Position numbers and translations under genes: made by a program. 6,045 nucleotides of DNA from an uncultured Clostridia bacterium (GTDB lineage: Bacteria; Bacillota; Clostridia; TANB77; CAG-508): assembly GCA_934131055.1 (NCBI GenBank), contig CAKOZB010000085.1:1-6045 (forward strand), read 5' to 3'. Position 1 is the stretch's first letter; each line of letters starts with the position of its first letter. Under the pieces are notes generated by a model. The model searched no databases. It worked only from the letters and a program-made list of their open reading frames with translations, and was not told where the DNA came from. Shown piece after piece: positions 1-6,045 of this stretch.

Positions 1-736
1 CTAATTTTTGACATTCACCATGTAAGCTATCATTTCCCACAAGTAGTAATTTCACTTTATTATTATCTTCAATAACTTTTTTTATAGATTTTATTAATAG
101 CTTTTGTCCTTTTCTCTTAGATATTTCCGCTGTATATATTATCACAAAATCATCTTCATTTATTCCTAGTGATTTTTTCAATTTTTTCTTTTCATCCTCT
201 GTTACTTCTATGTTAAACTTCTCTTCATCTAGTCCAACTCCATGTACAAGATGCAAATCTTTTATTTTAAACTTTTTCTTTGCTAAATCATAATCTTCTT
301 GTGTTATCGTAATTTGAGTATCTGTATATTTTGCCAACCATTTTTCAACGGGATAATATAACAACCAGTTTATCAAAGGTGCTCCTTTAAAAAAATGATA
401 TCCATGTGCTGTATATATTACTCGTGTCCCATTTTTCCTTGCCTCTTTAGCTGCTAATCTTGCAACTACGCTTCCCATTGGTGTATGACAATGTACTATA
501 TCAAATTTTTCTTCATTTATTATTCTTTTTAATTGCTTTATAGCTTTTAAGTTATCTATTTTGAAAGGATTTCTTCGTATATTAATTTTATGGTGTACGT
601 CACAATATGGTATTGGGGCATCGTCATCGGTTGCAACATGTACTTCATAACCCTGCTCTTTAAACATTTTTAAGTATGGAAGATGAAATGTAGTTATATG
701 TTTTGTTATTGTTGCTACAAATAATACTTTTTTCAC
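1..736 (-). CDS. epsD: Family 4 glycosyltransferase, EpsD-like (3' end missing)
   Basis: This cytosolic or membrane-associated GT-B enzyme probably transfers a sugar from a nucleotide donor to the undecaprenyl-diphosphate-linked first sugar made by the upstream genes. The 245 visible residues begin KKVLFVATI after a GTG start. They hold the acceptor-side Rossmann domain (HLPYLKMF at 19-26, HCHTP at 82-86, TAHGYHF at 109-115, NWLLYYPVEKWL at 123-134), the linker motif HGVGLD (165-170) and the start of the donor domain with AEISKRKGQ (203-211), where the phosphate-binding basic residues of GT4 enzymes lie. From memory, these motifs match Bacillus subtilis EpsD closely. The C-terminal EX7E region lies beyond the left edge. 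The start is supported by AAAGGA 11 nt upstream and by the usual N-terminus. The gene follows the acetyltransferase by 6 nt, so co-transcription is near certain. The sugar donor and acceptor are inferred; PglA-like GalNAc transfer is an alternative. Confidence 0.9.
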   Translation of the reverse strand, partial: MKKVLFVATITKHITTFHLPYLKMFKEQGYEVHVATDDDAPIPYCDVHHKINIRRNPFKIDNLKAIKQLKRIINEEKFDIVHCHTPMGSVVARLAAKEARKNGTRVIYTAHGYHFFKGAPLINWLLYYPVEKWLAKYTDTQITITQEDYDLAKKKFKIKDLHLVHGVGLDEEKFNIEVTEDEKKKLKKSLGINEDDFVIIYTAEISKRKGQKLLIKSIKKVIEDNNKVKLLLVGNDSLHGECQKL

Positions 737-742
737 TTTTAG

Positions 743-1363
743 TTAATTCCTTTCATTTTTTAACTTTGCTGGAACTCCTATGTATGTTCCTTTTTCTGTT
801 ATATCTTTTACTACAACGGCTCCTGCTCCAATTACAGTTTCCGCTGTTATATTTTTATTATTTATTACTGTTGCCCCTACTCCAATGTGAGTCAATTCCC
901 CCACTGTGACAGTTCCTGCAAGTGTTGCATTGGGTGAAACATGTACATAATCATTTATTATATTATCATGTTCTATTATTGCCCCTGTGTTTATTATACA
1001 GTTTTCTCCAATTGTTGCATCTGCATTTATGCAAACATTGGCCATTATTGCTGTACCTGCTCCAATTTTTACACCTCTTGCAATTACAGCAGTTGGATGG
1101 ATTGCCGTATATAGCTTCAATTTATATTCATCATTTATTTTTTTTCTTAAGTAATTATTTCCAATAGCAATTATAAAGTAAGTATCTTCAGAAACAAATT
1201 TATGGCAATCGTTAATTTTTCCAATTACCTTATAGCCATAAACTTCTTTTTTACTGTTATCATCATCAAGAAATCCTATTATCTTGTCTCCACTTTTTTC
1301 AATTATATCTGCTATTACCTTAGCATGCCCACCGGCACCAATTATGACAACATTTTTAGACAT
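743..1363 (-). CDS. pglD: UDP-4-amino-sugar N-acetyltransferase, PglD/EpsM type
   Basis: It is predicted to transfer acetyl from acetyl-CoA to the 4-amino group of UDP-2-acetamido-4-amino-2,4,6-trideoxyglucose, giving UDP-N,N'-diacetylbacillosamine in the cytosol. The 206 residues match the family length. An N-terminal nucleotide-sugar domain starts with [10 protein letters not shown] (6-15) and includes IIGFLDDD (28-35). A left-handed beta-helix of hexapeptide repeats follows from about residue 86 (for example VKIGAG, ATIGEN, VTVGEL, TVIGAG) and ends with the family signature YIGVPAK (194-200). The EHD motif at 131-133 holds the histidine that acts as general base in PglD (H132 here), followed by [10 protein letters not shown] (139-148). 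The ATG overlaps the end of the sugar transferase gene by 8 nt and has a strong AAGGAG site. The fold is certain; the exact acceptor is inferred from its neighbours. Confidence 0.93.
   Translation of the reverse strand: MSKNVVIIGAGGHAKVIADIIEKSGDKIIGFLDDDNSKKEVYGYKVIGKINDCHKFVSEDTYFIIAIGNNYLRKKINDEYKLKLYTAIHPTAVIARGVKIGAGTAIMANVCINADATIGENCIINTGAIIEHDNIINDYVHVSPNATLAGTVTVGELTHIGVGATVINNKNITAETVIGAGAVVVKDITEKGTYIGVPAKLKNERN
748..753 (-). promoter_or_regulatory. Ribosome binding site for the GTG-started glycosyltransferase
   Basis: AAAGGA lies 11 nt before the GTG at 736-734 and is inside the last codons of the acetyltransferase gene (GAA AGG AAT, then TAA). No ATG near the expected N-terminus gives a full Rossmann strand, so this site decides the start. 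The spacing is slightly long, which together with GTG suggests modest initiation that may be helped by ribosomes finishing the upstream gene. Confidence 0.6.
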
Positions 1364-2006
1364 TTACTTGATTCTCCTTATTATTGGTCTTGTCACTTTT
1401 TTCCCTATTCCCAGTGAATTTTTCCATTGTTGCATTTCCTTCTTGTGCTATTCCTTCTCTTTTGAATACTTTTGCTACTGTCATAAATATTATTTTCATA
1501 TCTTCAAAAAAAGTTATATGTTTTATGTACTGCAAATCATCATTAAACTTTTCTTCCCATGAAAGTGAATTTCTTCCACTTACTTGTGCAAGTCCTGTTA
1601 GTCCAGGTCTTACATCATGTCTGTGTTTCTGTTCTTCACTATACAATGGCAGATATTCAACTAGCAATGGTCTTGGCCCTACTATGCTCATGTCTCCTTT
1701 TAGTATGTTCACAAGTTCTGGTAATTCATCTAAGCTTGTGCTTCTTAGCACTTTACCGAACTTAGTTAATCTTTCTGAGTCTGGAAGCAGGTTACCGTTT
1801 TCATCTTTTTTATCTGTCATTGTTCTAAATTTGTATAGTGTAAATATTCTTTCGTCCTTTCCTGGACGTTGTTGTTTGAATATTATTGGGCTTCCTAGTT
1901 TTATTCTAACCAGTATTGCTACTACTAGCAATACTGGAGATAAAACTATTAGTGCTATTAAGCTTAATATAAAATCTAATATTCTTTTTATATATTTTGC
2001 GTACAT
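1356..2006 (-). CDS. pglC: Monotopic phosphoglycosyl transferase (bacterial sugar transferase), PglC/EpsL type
   Basis: It starts lipid-linked glycan assembly at the inner membrane face by moving a sugar-1-phosphate from its UDP donor, here probably UDP-diacetylbacillosamine, to undecaprenyl phosphate. The 216 residues show a basic N-terminus and one hydrophobic re-entrant helix (about 11-33) broken by S23-P24. The core follows with QQRPGK (45-50), KFRTM (59-63) and the catalytic Asp-Glu pair in SLDELPEL (D93, E94). It continues with VGPRP (109-113), [14 protein letters not shown] (133-146) and the late motif EGNATMEKF (189-197). S23, P24, D93 and E94 fall at the same numbers that I recall for the Campylobacter concisus enzyme. 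It is the short form without the extra N-terminal membrane domain of WbaP-like enzymes. About 18 polar residues after 198 extend past the usual end. AAGGA lies 6 nt before the ATG, and the gene begins 16 nt after the aminotransferase. Confidence 0.94.
   Translation of the reverse strand: MYAKYIKRILDFILSLIALIVLSPVLLVVAILVRIKLGSPIIFKQQRPGKDERIFTLYKFRTMTDKKDENGNLLPDSERLTKFGKVLRSTSLDELPELVNILKGDMSIVGPRPLLVEYLPLYSEEQKHRHDVRPGLTGLAQVSGRNSLSWEEKFNDDLQYIKHITFFEDMKIIFMTVAKVFKREGIAQEGNATMEKFTGNREKSDKTNNKENQVNV
1374..1379 (-). promoter_or_regulatory. Strong ribosome binding site of pglD inside the pglC coding sequence
   Basis: AAGGAG is formed by the codons AAG GAG (K210, E211) near the end of the sugar transferase and lies 10 nt before the ATG at 1363-1361. 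The upstream stop codon (1358-1356) lies past this ATG, so ribosomes finish one gene downstream of the next start. This layout is typical of translational coupling and fixes the acetyltransferase start. Confidence 0.75.
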
Positions 2007-2022
2007 AACATTTCCTTTTCTA

Positions 2023-3150
2023 TTATTTCCATAAGTCTATTATGGTTTTAATAACTCTGTTTTGTTCTTCTTCTGTCATTTTTGTATCAGATGGCAAGCA
2101 TACTCCTCTTGTAAATAAGTCTTCTGATACCGCTTTGTCTGCAACTTTTATGAAATCGCATTTTGCAAATACTGGTTGCATGTGCATTGGTTTCCATACT
2201 GGTCTTGTTTCTATGTTTTCTTTTTCTAATGCTTCCATTATGTCTAGTGGTTTTACTTTTGAATTTGCTTTTAATGTTATTACAGATAACCAGTGGTTTG
2301 GTACTGTGTCTACTGGTGTTGGTTGCATTTCTATATCTTGTATTTGTTTGAATGCTTCTTTGTATCTGTTGTATATGTCTGTTTTTTGTTTTATTCTTAA
2401 ATCTATAACTTTTAATTGTCCTCTTCCAATTCCAGCTACTATGTTACTCATTCTGTAGTTATATCCTATTTCTTTATGCTCGTAATGGCGTGCTTTTTCT
2501 CTTGCTTGTGTTGACCAAAATCTTACTTTTGCAATTTTTTCTTCGTCTTCTGAAACTAACATTCCGCCACCACTTGTTGTTATTATTTTATTTCCGTTGA
2601 ATGAGTAAATTCCATATTTTCCAAATGTTCCTGTTTCTTTTCCCTTATATGTTGATCCTAAACTTTCTGCTGCATCTTCTACTAATGGTACTCCATGTTT
2701 ATCGCAAATTGCTTTTATTTCTTCTATTTTTGCTGGTGTTCCGTATAAATGAACTACTATTACAGCCTTTGGATGTGGATATTTTTCAAATGCTTTTTCT
2801 AATGCTTTAGGATCCATGTTCCATGTTTCTGGTTCACTGTCTATAAATACTGGTGTTGCATTTTGATATGTTATTGGGTTTGCTGTTGCAGAGAATGTTA
2901 AGCTTGAGCAAAATACTATGTCTCCTTCTTTTACGTCTAGTGCTTTAAAAGCCATATGTATTGCTGCTGTTCCTGCTGATAATGCAGCTGCATATTTTGT
3001 TCCAACATAGCTTGCAAGTTCTTCTTCAAACTTGTTTACATTTTCTCCAAGTGGAGCAATCCAGTTTGTATCAAATGCCTCTTTTACGTATTCTTGTTCA
3101 TATCCTTCATCAGACATATGTGGTGAAGCTAAGTAAATTTTTTTATTCAT
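2023..3150 (-). CDS. pglE: DegT/DnrJ/EryC1/StrS sugar aminotransferase, PglE/EpsN type
   Basis: This PLP-dependent enzyme should aminate C4 of the UDP-4-keto-6-deoxy-GlcNAc made by the dehydratase upstream, with glutamate as the usual amino donor. The 375 residues cover the full type I fold. Visible elements are [15 protein letters not shown] (28-42), the SAGTAA phosphate-binding turn (58-63), EDAAESLGS (158-166) with D159 facing the PLP ring nitrogen, SFNGNK (183-188) with K188 as the Schiff-base lysine, GYNYRMS (229-235), and RPVWKPMH (316-323) near the substrate pocket. AAGGA lies 7 nt before the ATG, and the gene starts 37 nt after the dehydratase stop with no terminator in between. DegT-family enzymes use several keto-sugars, so the assignment rests on the RPVWKPMH block and on the neighbouring PglF-, PglC- and PglD-like genes. 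No key residue is missing. Confidence 0.93.
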   Translation of the reverse strand: MNKKIYLASPHMSDEGYEQEYVKEAFDTNWIAPLGENVNKFEEELASYVGTKYAAALSAGTAAIHMAFKALDVKEGDIVFCSSLTFSATANPITYQNATPVFIDSEPETWNMDPKALEKAFEKYPHPKAVIVVHLYGTPAKIEEIKAICDKHGVPLVEDAAESLGSTYKGKETGTFGKYGIYSFNGNKIITTSGGGMLVSEDEEKIAKVRFWSTQAREKARHYEHKEIGYNYRMSNIVAGIGRGQLKVIDLRIKQKTDIYNRYKEAFKQIQDIEMQPTPVDTVPNHWLSVITLKANSKVKPLDIMEALEKENIETRPVWKPMHMQPVFAKCDFIKVADKAVSEDLFTRGVCLPSDTKMTEEEQNRVIKTIIDLWK

Positions 3151-3187
3151 AATTATTTCCTTCTTTCTATATAATAATTTAATAATT

Positions 3188-5140
3188 TTAAGCTTCTTTT
3201 GGCATTGACTCTTGTTCTTGCATTTGTCTTGCTTCTATTTCTTCAAGCTCTTGTTTGTAGTTTATTATCTTTTTATTTTTTTCTTCTGCCTCAACAAATG
3301 TTGGCACAGCCTTTTTTACTACTTTCTTTATTTCTTCCATTGTATGGTTTTCTGTTTGTACAAATTCTCTTAACATTTCAACTCTTTTATTTACTTCTTC
3401 TGCTGGAATGTCAAGTGGTTCTGCAACAAATATTTTGTTGTGTTTTGTGTGTTCCAAGCCTTCTTCAGACATTAGCAATTCTTCGTATAGTTTTTCACCT
3501 GGACGAAGTCCTGTTATTTCTATTGGAATGTCTATATCTGGTTGAAGTCCTGATAATTTTATTAAGCTTACTGCTAAATCATATATTTTTACAGGCTCTC
3601 CCATGTCTAGTACAAACACTTCTCCACCTTTTGCATAAGTCATGGCTTGCAATACAAGCCCAACCGCTTCTGGTATTGTCATGAAAAATCTTGTTATATC
3701 TTTGTGTGTAACTGTAACTGGTCCACCTTCTTTTATTTGTTTCTTAAATAATGGAACAACTGAACCATTGCTTCCTAAAACGTTTCCAAATCTAACTGCT
3801 GCGTATTCTGTTTTGCTAGTTTTATTTTTTGCTTGAATTACCATTTCACACATTCTCTTGCTTGCGCCCATTATATTTGTAGGGTTTACAGCCTTATCTG
3901 TCGATATTAAAATAAATCTCTTTGTTCCAAATTTATCTGCACAATCTGCAACATTTTGTGTTCCTAAAACATTGTTTTTTATTGCTTCTAATGGGCTAAC
4001 TTCCATTAATGGAACGTGTTTGTGTGCTGCTGCATGGAATACTAAATATGGTCTGTATTTTGAAAAAACATCTTCTAGTTTTTTCTTATCTCTTACACTT
4101 CCAATTATTCCTTTTATATTTAAGTTTGGATATTTTGCTCTTAATTCTAGTTCAATATTATACAAGTTATTTTCATAAATATCAAATATTATAAGTAATT
4201 CTGGATTAAAAGTTGCAATTTGTCTACATAGCTCAGAGCCAATTGAACCTCCTCCACCAGTTACTAGTATAGCATGTCCTTTTATTAGGCTTTCTATATT
4301 ATTGTTGTCAAGCTTAATTGGATCTCTTCCTAGTAAATCTTCTATTTCAACTTCTTTTAAACTATCTAATACATTTTTATTTTTAATAATATCTTCTGTA
4401 GATGGAAGTATTCTAATTTTTGCGTTTGTCTCTTGGCAAATATGCAATAACTCTTTTTTATTCTCTGGTGAAATGTTTGTAATTGAGAAAAATATTTCTT
4501 GAACATTATATTTTTTGCATACTTCTTGAATTTTATCCCTATTTCCTAAGATTTTAACACCAGAAATTGAGCAATTCCATTTTGCTGGATTATCATCAAT
4601 TAGACCAACTATATAATATGTATTTTTTAAGCCTTCTCTAATAGCTTTAATAATATCTCTTGCAGATCTACCAGCACCTATTATAAGTAATCTTTTTGCA
4701 ATTACTGGTTCATCATTCTTTTTTTCTGCTGGCAAAGTTTCATTTAGCAACATTCTTATAACAACTCTACAAGAAACAGTTCCAACGGCTATTAGTACAC
4801 ATGACAAAATGCACTCTTTTGTTGTAAATGTATCTATTTTAAATATGTTTTTTATTATGTAGGTAGTTATGCAAGAAATTGCACATACGAATATGTAAAT
4901 TAAATAATCTCTTCCATTTTCGTATCTTGTAATGCTTCTGTATAAATTAAATACTCTAAAAAAGATTTGATATATTACAATAGATAATGCAATAGTAATT
5001 CCAATTTGTTTCCATTCTTCTGCTTTAAAATAAAATGTGTTTGATAATAAAAATTTAGAAAATATACAAGCTAATGCAATTATTAAAATATCTATAATTG
5101 CTAGTATTATCTTGTTTCTCTCGAATCTAATTTTTTTCAT
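3188..5140 (-). CDS. pglF: Membrane-bound UDP-GlcNAc 4,6-dehydratase, PglF/EpsC type
   Basis: It is predicted to convert UDP-GlcNAc to UDP-2-acetamido-2,6-dideoxy-4-hexulose, the first step toward bacillosamine. The 650 residues begin with four likely membrane helices (about 11-33, 46-65, 79-97, 109-131). A first Rossmann domain follows with IIGAGRSARD (153-162), then the NAD-dependent catalytic SDR domain with TGGGGSIGSEL (294-304). Further motifs are FHAAAHKHVPLME (368-380), ISTDKAVNP (412-420) with the T-D-K active-site residues 414-416, and MGASK (424-428), in which methionine replaces the usual SDR tyrosine as in PglF. RFGNVLGSNGS (450-460) and GLRPGEK (544-550) complete the core. A charged tail after about 615, ending in EA, is extra. 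AAGGGA lies 10 nt before the ATG. It is the first gene after the promoter at 5317-5345. Paralogues making other sugars (CapD, FlaA1, WbpM classes) share this fold; FlaA1/PseB-type short enzymes lack the membrane part. Confidence 0.93.
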   Translation of the reverse strand: MKKIRFERNKIILAIIDILIIALACIFSKFLLSNTFYFKAEEWKQIGITIALSIVIYQIFFRVFNLYRSITRYENGRDYLIYIFVCAISCITTYIIKNIFKIDTFTTKECILSCVLIAVGTVSCRVVIRMLLNETLPAEKKNDEPVIAKRLLIIGAGRSARDIIKAIREGLKNTYYIVGLIDDNPAKWNCSISGVKILGNRDKIQEVCKKYNVQEIFFSITNISPENKKELLHICQETNAKIRILPSTEDIIKNKNVLDSLKEVEIEDLLGRDPIKLDNNNIESLIKGHAILVTGGGGSIGSELCRQIATFNPELLIIFDIYENNLYNIELELRAKYPNLNIKGIIGSVRDKKKLEDVFSKYRPYLVFHAAAHKHVPLMEVSPLEAIKNNVLGTQNVADCADKFGTKRFILISTDKAVNPTNIMGASKRMCEMVIQAKNKTSKTEYAAVRFGNVLGSNGSVVPLFKKQIKEGGPVTVTHKDITRFFMTIPEAVGLVLQAMTYAKGGEVFVLDMGEPVKIYDLAVSLIKLSGLQPDIDIPIEITGLRPGEKLYEELLMSEEGLEHTKHNKIFVAEPLDIPAEEVNKRVEMLREFVQTENHTMEEIKKVVKKAVPTFVEAEEKNKKIINYKQELEEIEARQMQEQESMPKEA

Positions 5141-5310
5141 GTTTTGAACATCCCTTCATTTTTTATTTTGCCATATGGCTTGTCTTTCCTTTATTTTCGT
5201 AATATTTTAAGTTTATAATTTCTAATGTTCTTTCATTTTTTGTTACTCATTTGTATGTTTCTTCTTTCTTTTATCATTTTTCGTTTATTTCACTCTTTTT
5301 TCGACCTTCA
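5141..5310 (-). other. Probable 5' leader of the glycan operon, about 170 nt
   Basis: This stretch lies between the inferred transcription start and the dehydratase ATG. It is A-rich on the transcribed strand. It holds a perfect 10-bp palindrome, GCCATATGGC (5170-5179), and a three-codon ORF (ATG GCA AAA TAA, 5174-5163) preceded by AAAGGAAAG (5192-5184). I see no riboswitch fold, no tRNA-like element and no second terminator. A 170-nt leader is long for a simple operon, but nothing seen here proves a regulatory role. Confidence 0.4.
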
Positions 5311-5316
5311 CGTTAT

Positions 5317-5345
5317 ATTATACATATGCCTTTATATTTTTTCAA
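5317..5345 (-). promoter_or_regulatory. Sigma-A type promoter of the glycan operon
   Basis: On the minus strand the -35 box TTGAAA (5345-5340; five of six consensus bases) and the -10 box TATAAT (5322-5317; perfect) are separated by exactly 17 nt (5339-5323). The DNA before the -35 is AT-rich with A-tracts, which could act as an UP element. Transcription should start near 5310. It is the best promoter match I found in the intergenic region, and it lies after the terminator of the preceding gene, so it most likely drives the five-gene operon. Confidence 0.8.
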
Positions 5346-5431
5346 CCCTTTTTTGACATTTTACAATAATTAACATAAATAGCCTTTACTCGGTAACTAG
5401 AAATTACTTTTTCAATTGTCCTAATGAACAT

Positions 5432-5478
5432 AAAAAAAGTGAAACACTTTTATTGCTTTTGGCAATTTGTTGTTTCAC
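5432..5478 (-). terminator. Intrinsic terminator after the DUF4362-like gene and the 38-codon ORF
   Basis: Read on the minus strand, GTGAAACA (5478-5471) pairs with TGTTTCAC (5446-5439) in an 8-bp stem, followed directly by seven T (5438-5432). Inside it a second 5-bp stem, ATTGC (5466-5462) with GCAAT (5456-5452), closes the loop CAAAA, leaving a small internal loop. On the plus strand the hairpin is followed only by an interrupted T-rich stretch, so the main direction is minus. It separates the upstream gene from the glycan promoter. The stop codon of the 38-codon ORF lies within the first stem arm. Confidence 0.85.
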
Positions 5479-5591
5479 GTTTCTGTTTTTCTCTTTAACA
5501 ATAATGTAAGCTTTTTTATTTTCTTATATATTTTTGGTTCTTTGCAAAATTCTAATATTTTATCTTGGTGGTTATCTTGGTGGTTATGCAT
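5475..5591 (-). pseudogene. 38-codon ORF, possible remnant of the C-terminus of an ATP-binding regulator
   Basis: The ORF starts at an ATG that shares one base with the stop of the preceding gene (TAATG) and ends at TGA inside the terminator stem. The peptide has 38 residues: MHNHQDNHQD (1-10), then KILEFCKEPK (11-20), then a Lys/Leu-rich basic end. Short H/D/Q repeats followed by an ILEFCKEP-like start of a winged-helix segment are, from memory, typical of the C-terminus of AlbA_2/RecG-like ATP-binding proteins and related regulators. Here the upstream domains are absent, and the frame upstream of the ATG runs only 17 codons back to a TGA. GGAAG is present 4 nt before the ATG. It may be a decayed fragment, a genuine small protein coupled to the preceding gene, or chance. 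I cannot decide among these. Confidence 0.35.
5560..5587. repeat. Short tandem repeat, 12-bp unit, about 2.3 copies
   Basis: The plus strand reads TTATCTTGGTGG twice without mismatch (5560-5571, 5572-5583), then TTAT (5584-5587). The period is a multiple of three. On the minus strand each unit reads AAC CAC CAA GAT, so it encodes NHQD twice in the 38-codon ORF. It lies just after the stop codon of the DUF4362-like gene. Confidence 0.9.
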
Positions 5592-6045
5592 TATTCTTCC
5601 ATTATTGTTACTTCTCTGTCTTCTATACTCTTTCTGTACTCACAAACCTCAATTTCTTCATATATTTTTACATTTGAATCTACATAATCTATCAGTGCAT
5701 ATAGTTCCAACACTACTGCTATCATGTCTTCACGTTGTACTTTAAGTATTCCATAAATATCTCCTGGAATATCATCATCTACAGTAATTTTTCTGTCTGC
5801 TTCAGCTGCGAACTTATCTCTAGTATTATCAGTTGTTAGAATATATGTTGTCTTGTTTACATATTCATTTCCTAGCTTGTACTTTTCGTCTTTTATCTTA
5901 TATTCTAAATCTTTTATTATGGCATCTCCTTCAATAGTGTATTGTACAATTCTTATTTTGTCTTCTTTTCTATCTTTTGCATTTATTTCTGTGTTTTCTA
6001 TAAATTTTTCTAACCTGTATTTGTTAAATACTTTCTCATTAGTAA
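5591..6045 (-). CDS. Uncharacterised protein, DUF4362-like (5' part beyond the window)
   Basis: I read this ORF by reverse-complementing the right end. 150 residues are visible in frame from 6043 to the TAA at 5593-5591, with the start lying beyond 6045. The visible part includes EKVFNKYRLEKFIEN, then DKIRIVQYTIEGDAIIKDLEY and a TTDNTRDKF segment. These recall the small, often secreted or lipoprotein DUF4362 family of Bacilli and Clostridia (a match from memory, not searched). About 65 residues follow, containing IYGILKVQREDMIAVV and an acidic end, EVTIMEE. No function is known to me. Whether a signal peptide exists cannot be seen. The 38-codon ORF and a terminator follow directly, so this gene belongs to a separate transcription unit from the glycan genes and shows no functional link with them. 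Confidence 0.75.
   Translation of the reverse strand, partial: TNEKVFNKYRLEKFIENTEINAKDRKEDKIRIVQYTIEGDAIIKDLEYKIKDEKYKLGNEYVNKTTYILTTDNTRDKFAAEADRKITVDDDIPGDIYGILKVQREDMIAVVLELYALIDYVDSNVKIYEEIEVCEYRKSIEDREVTIMEE

Noticed and set aside
1384..2034. 216-codon plus-strand ORF opposite the sugar transferase
   Set aside because: It mirrors the sugar transferase gene on the other strand, is rich in Ser/Leu/Phe with no domain, and lacks a ribosome binding site. The equal length is chance.
3151..3187. Terminator or separate promoter between the dehydratase and the aminotransferase
   Set aside because: The 37-nt gap is AT-rich but has no GC-containing stem followed by T, and no paired -35/-10 boxes, so the genes are treated as one operon.
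3199..3684. 161-codon plus-strand Leu-rich ORF opposite the dehydratase
   Set aside because: The Leu/Phe-rich composition is the expected complement of Glu/Lys-rich coding in AT-rich DNA; no start signal or domain is seen.
5141..5310. Riboswitch or T-box in the operon leader
   Set aside because: There is almost no GC-rich pairing, no conserved T-box or riboswitch core, and no terminator hairpin in the leader.
5386..5396. Inverted repeat TTAC-TCG-GTAA as an operator
   Set aside because: The arms are only 4 bp and it lies about 40 bp upstream of the -35 box; such matches are common by chance in AT-rich DNA.
5342..5431. 29-codon minus-strand ORF starting right after the terminator T-run
   Set aside because: It has no Shine-Dalgarno site, starts directly after the T-run of the terminator and ends inside the -35 box, so it is probably untranslated.
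5467..5745. 92-codon plus-strand ORF with WWLSWWL and many Leu
   Set aside because: It lies opposite the DUF4362-like gene and the repeat. The Trp repeat comes from the complement of the 12-bp tandem unit, and no ribosome binding site is present.
1..6045. CRISPR array, tRNA, rRNA or insertion sequence
   Set aside because: No spaced direct repeats, tRNA-like cloverleaf, rRNA segments, transposase or terminal inverted repeats were seen.

Overview
The window is AT-rich (about 30% GC by eye). It has strong AGGAG/AAGGA-type Shine-Dalgarno sequences, a consensus-like sigma-A promoter and an intrinsic terminator with a run of seven T. This suggests a low-GC Gram-positive bacterium, Clostridia or a relative, using TGA as a stop codon. 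The species cannot be named from the sequence. All genes that I can support lie on the minus strand.

Right end (5432-6045): the 3' part of a small gene resembling the Gram-positive DUF4362 group ends at 5591. A 38-codon ORF (5591-5475) follows with a TAATG overlap; its HNHQD repeats look like the C-terminal tail of larger ATP-binding regulators. A terminator hairpin (5432-5478) contains that ORF's stop codon.

Middle (5141-5345): a promoter (TTGAAA, 17-nt spacer, TATAAT) and a leader of about 170 nt open a new transcription unit.

Left and centre (1-5140): five genes run in one direction with gaps of 37 nt, 16 nt, an 8-nt overlap and 6 nt. In transcription order they are a membrane-bound UDP-GlcNAc 4,6-dehydratase (PglF/EpsC type), a PLP sugar aminotransferase (PglE/EpsN type), a monotopic phosphoglycosyl transferase (PglC/EpsL type), a left-handed beta-helix N-acetyltransferase (PglD/EpsM type) and a family 4 glycosyltransferase close to EpsD, cut by the left edge. 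Together the first, second and fourth should convert UDP-GlcNAc to UDP-N,N'-diacetylbacillosamine. The third should load the sugar phosphate onto undecaprenyl phosphate, and the fifth would add the next sugar.

No flippase, polymerase or oligosaccharyltransferase is visible, so the final product (exopolysaccharide, capsule or glycoprotein glycan) cannot be decided here. The biosynthetic set is a known type. The least explained stretch is the short ORF, repeat and terminator arrangement just upstream of the operon.
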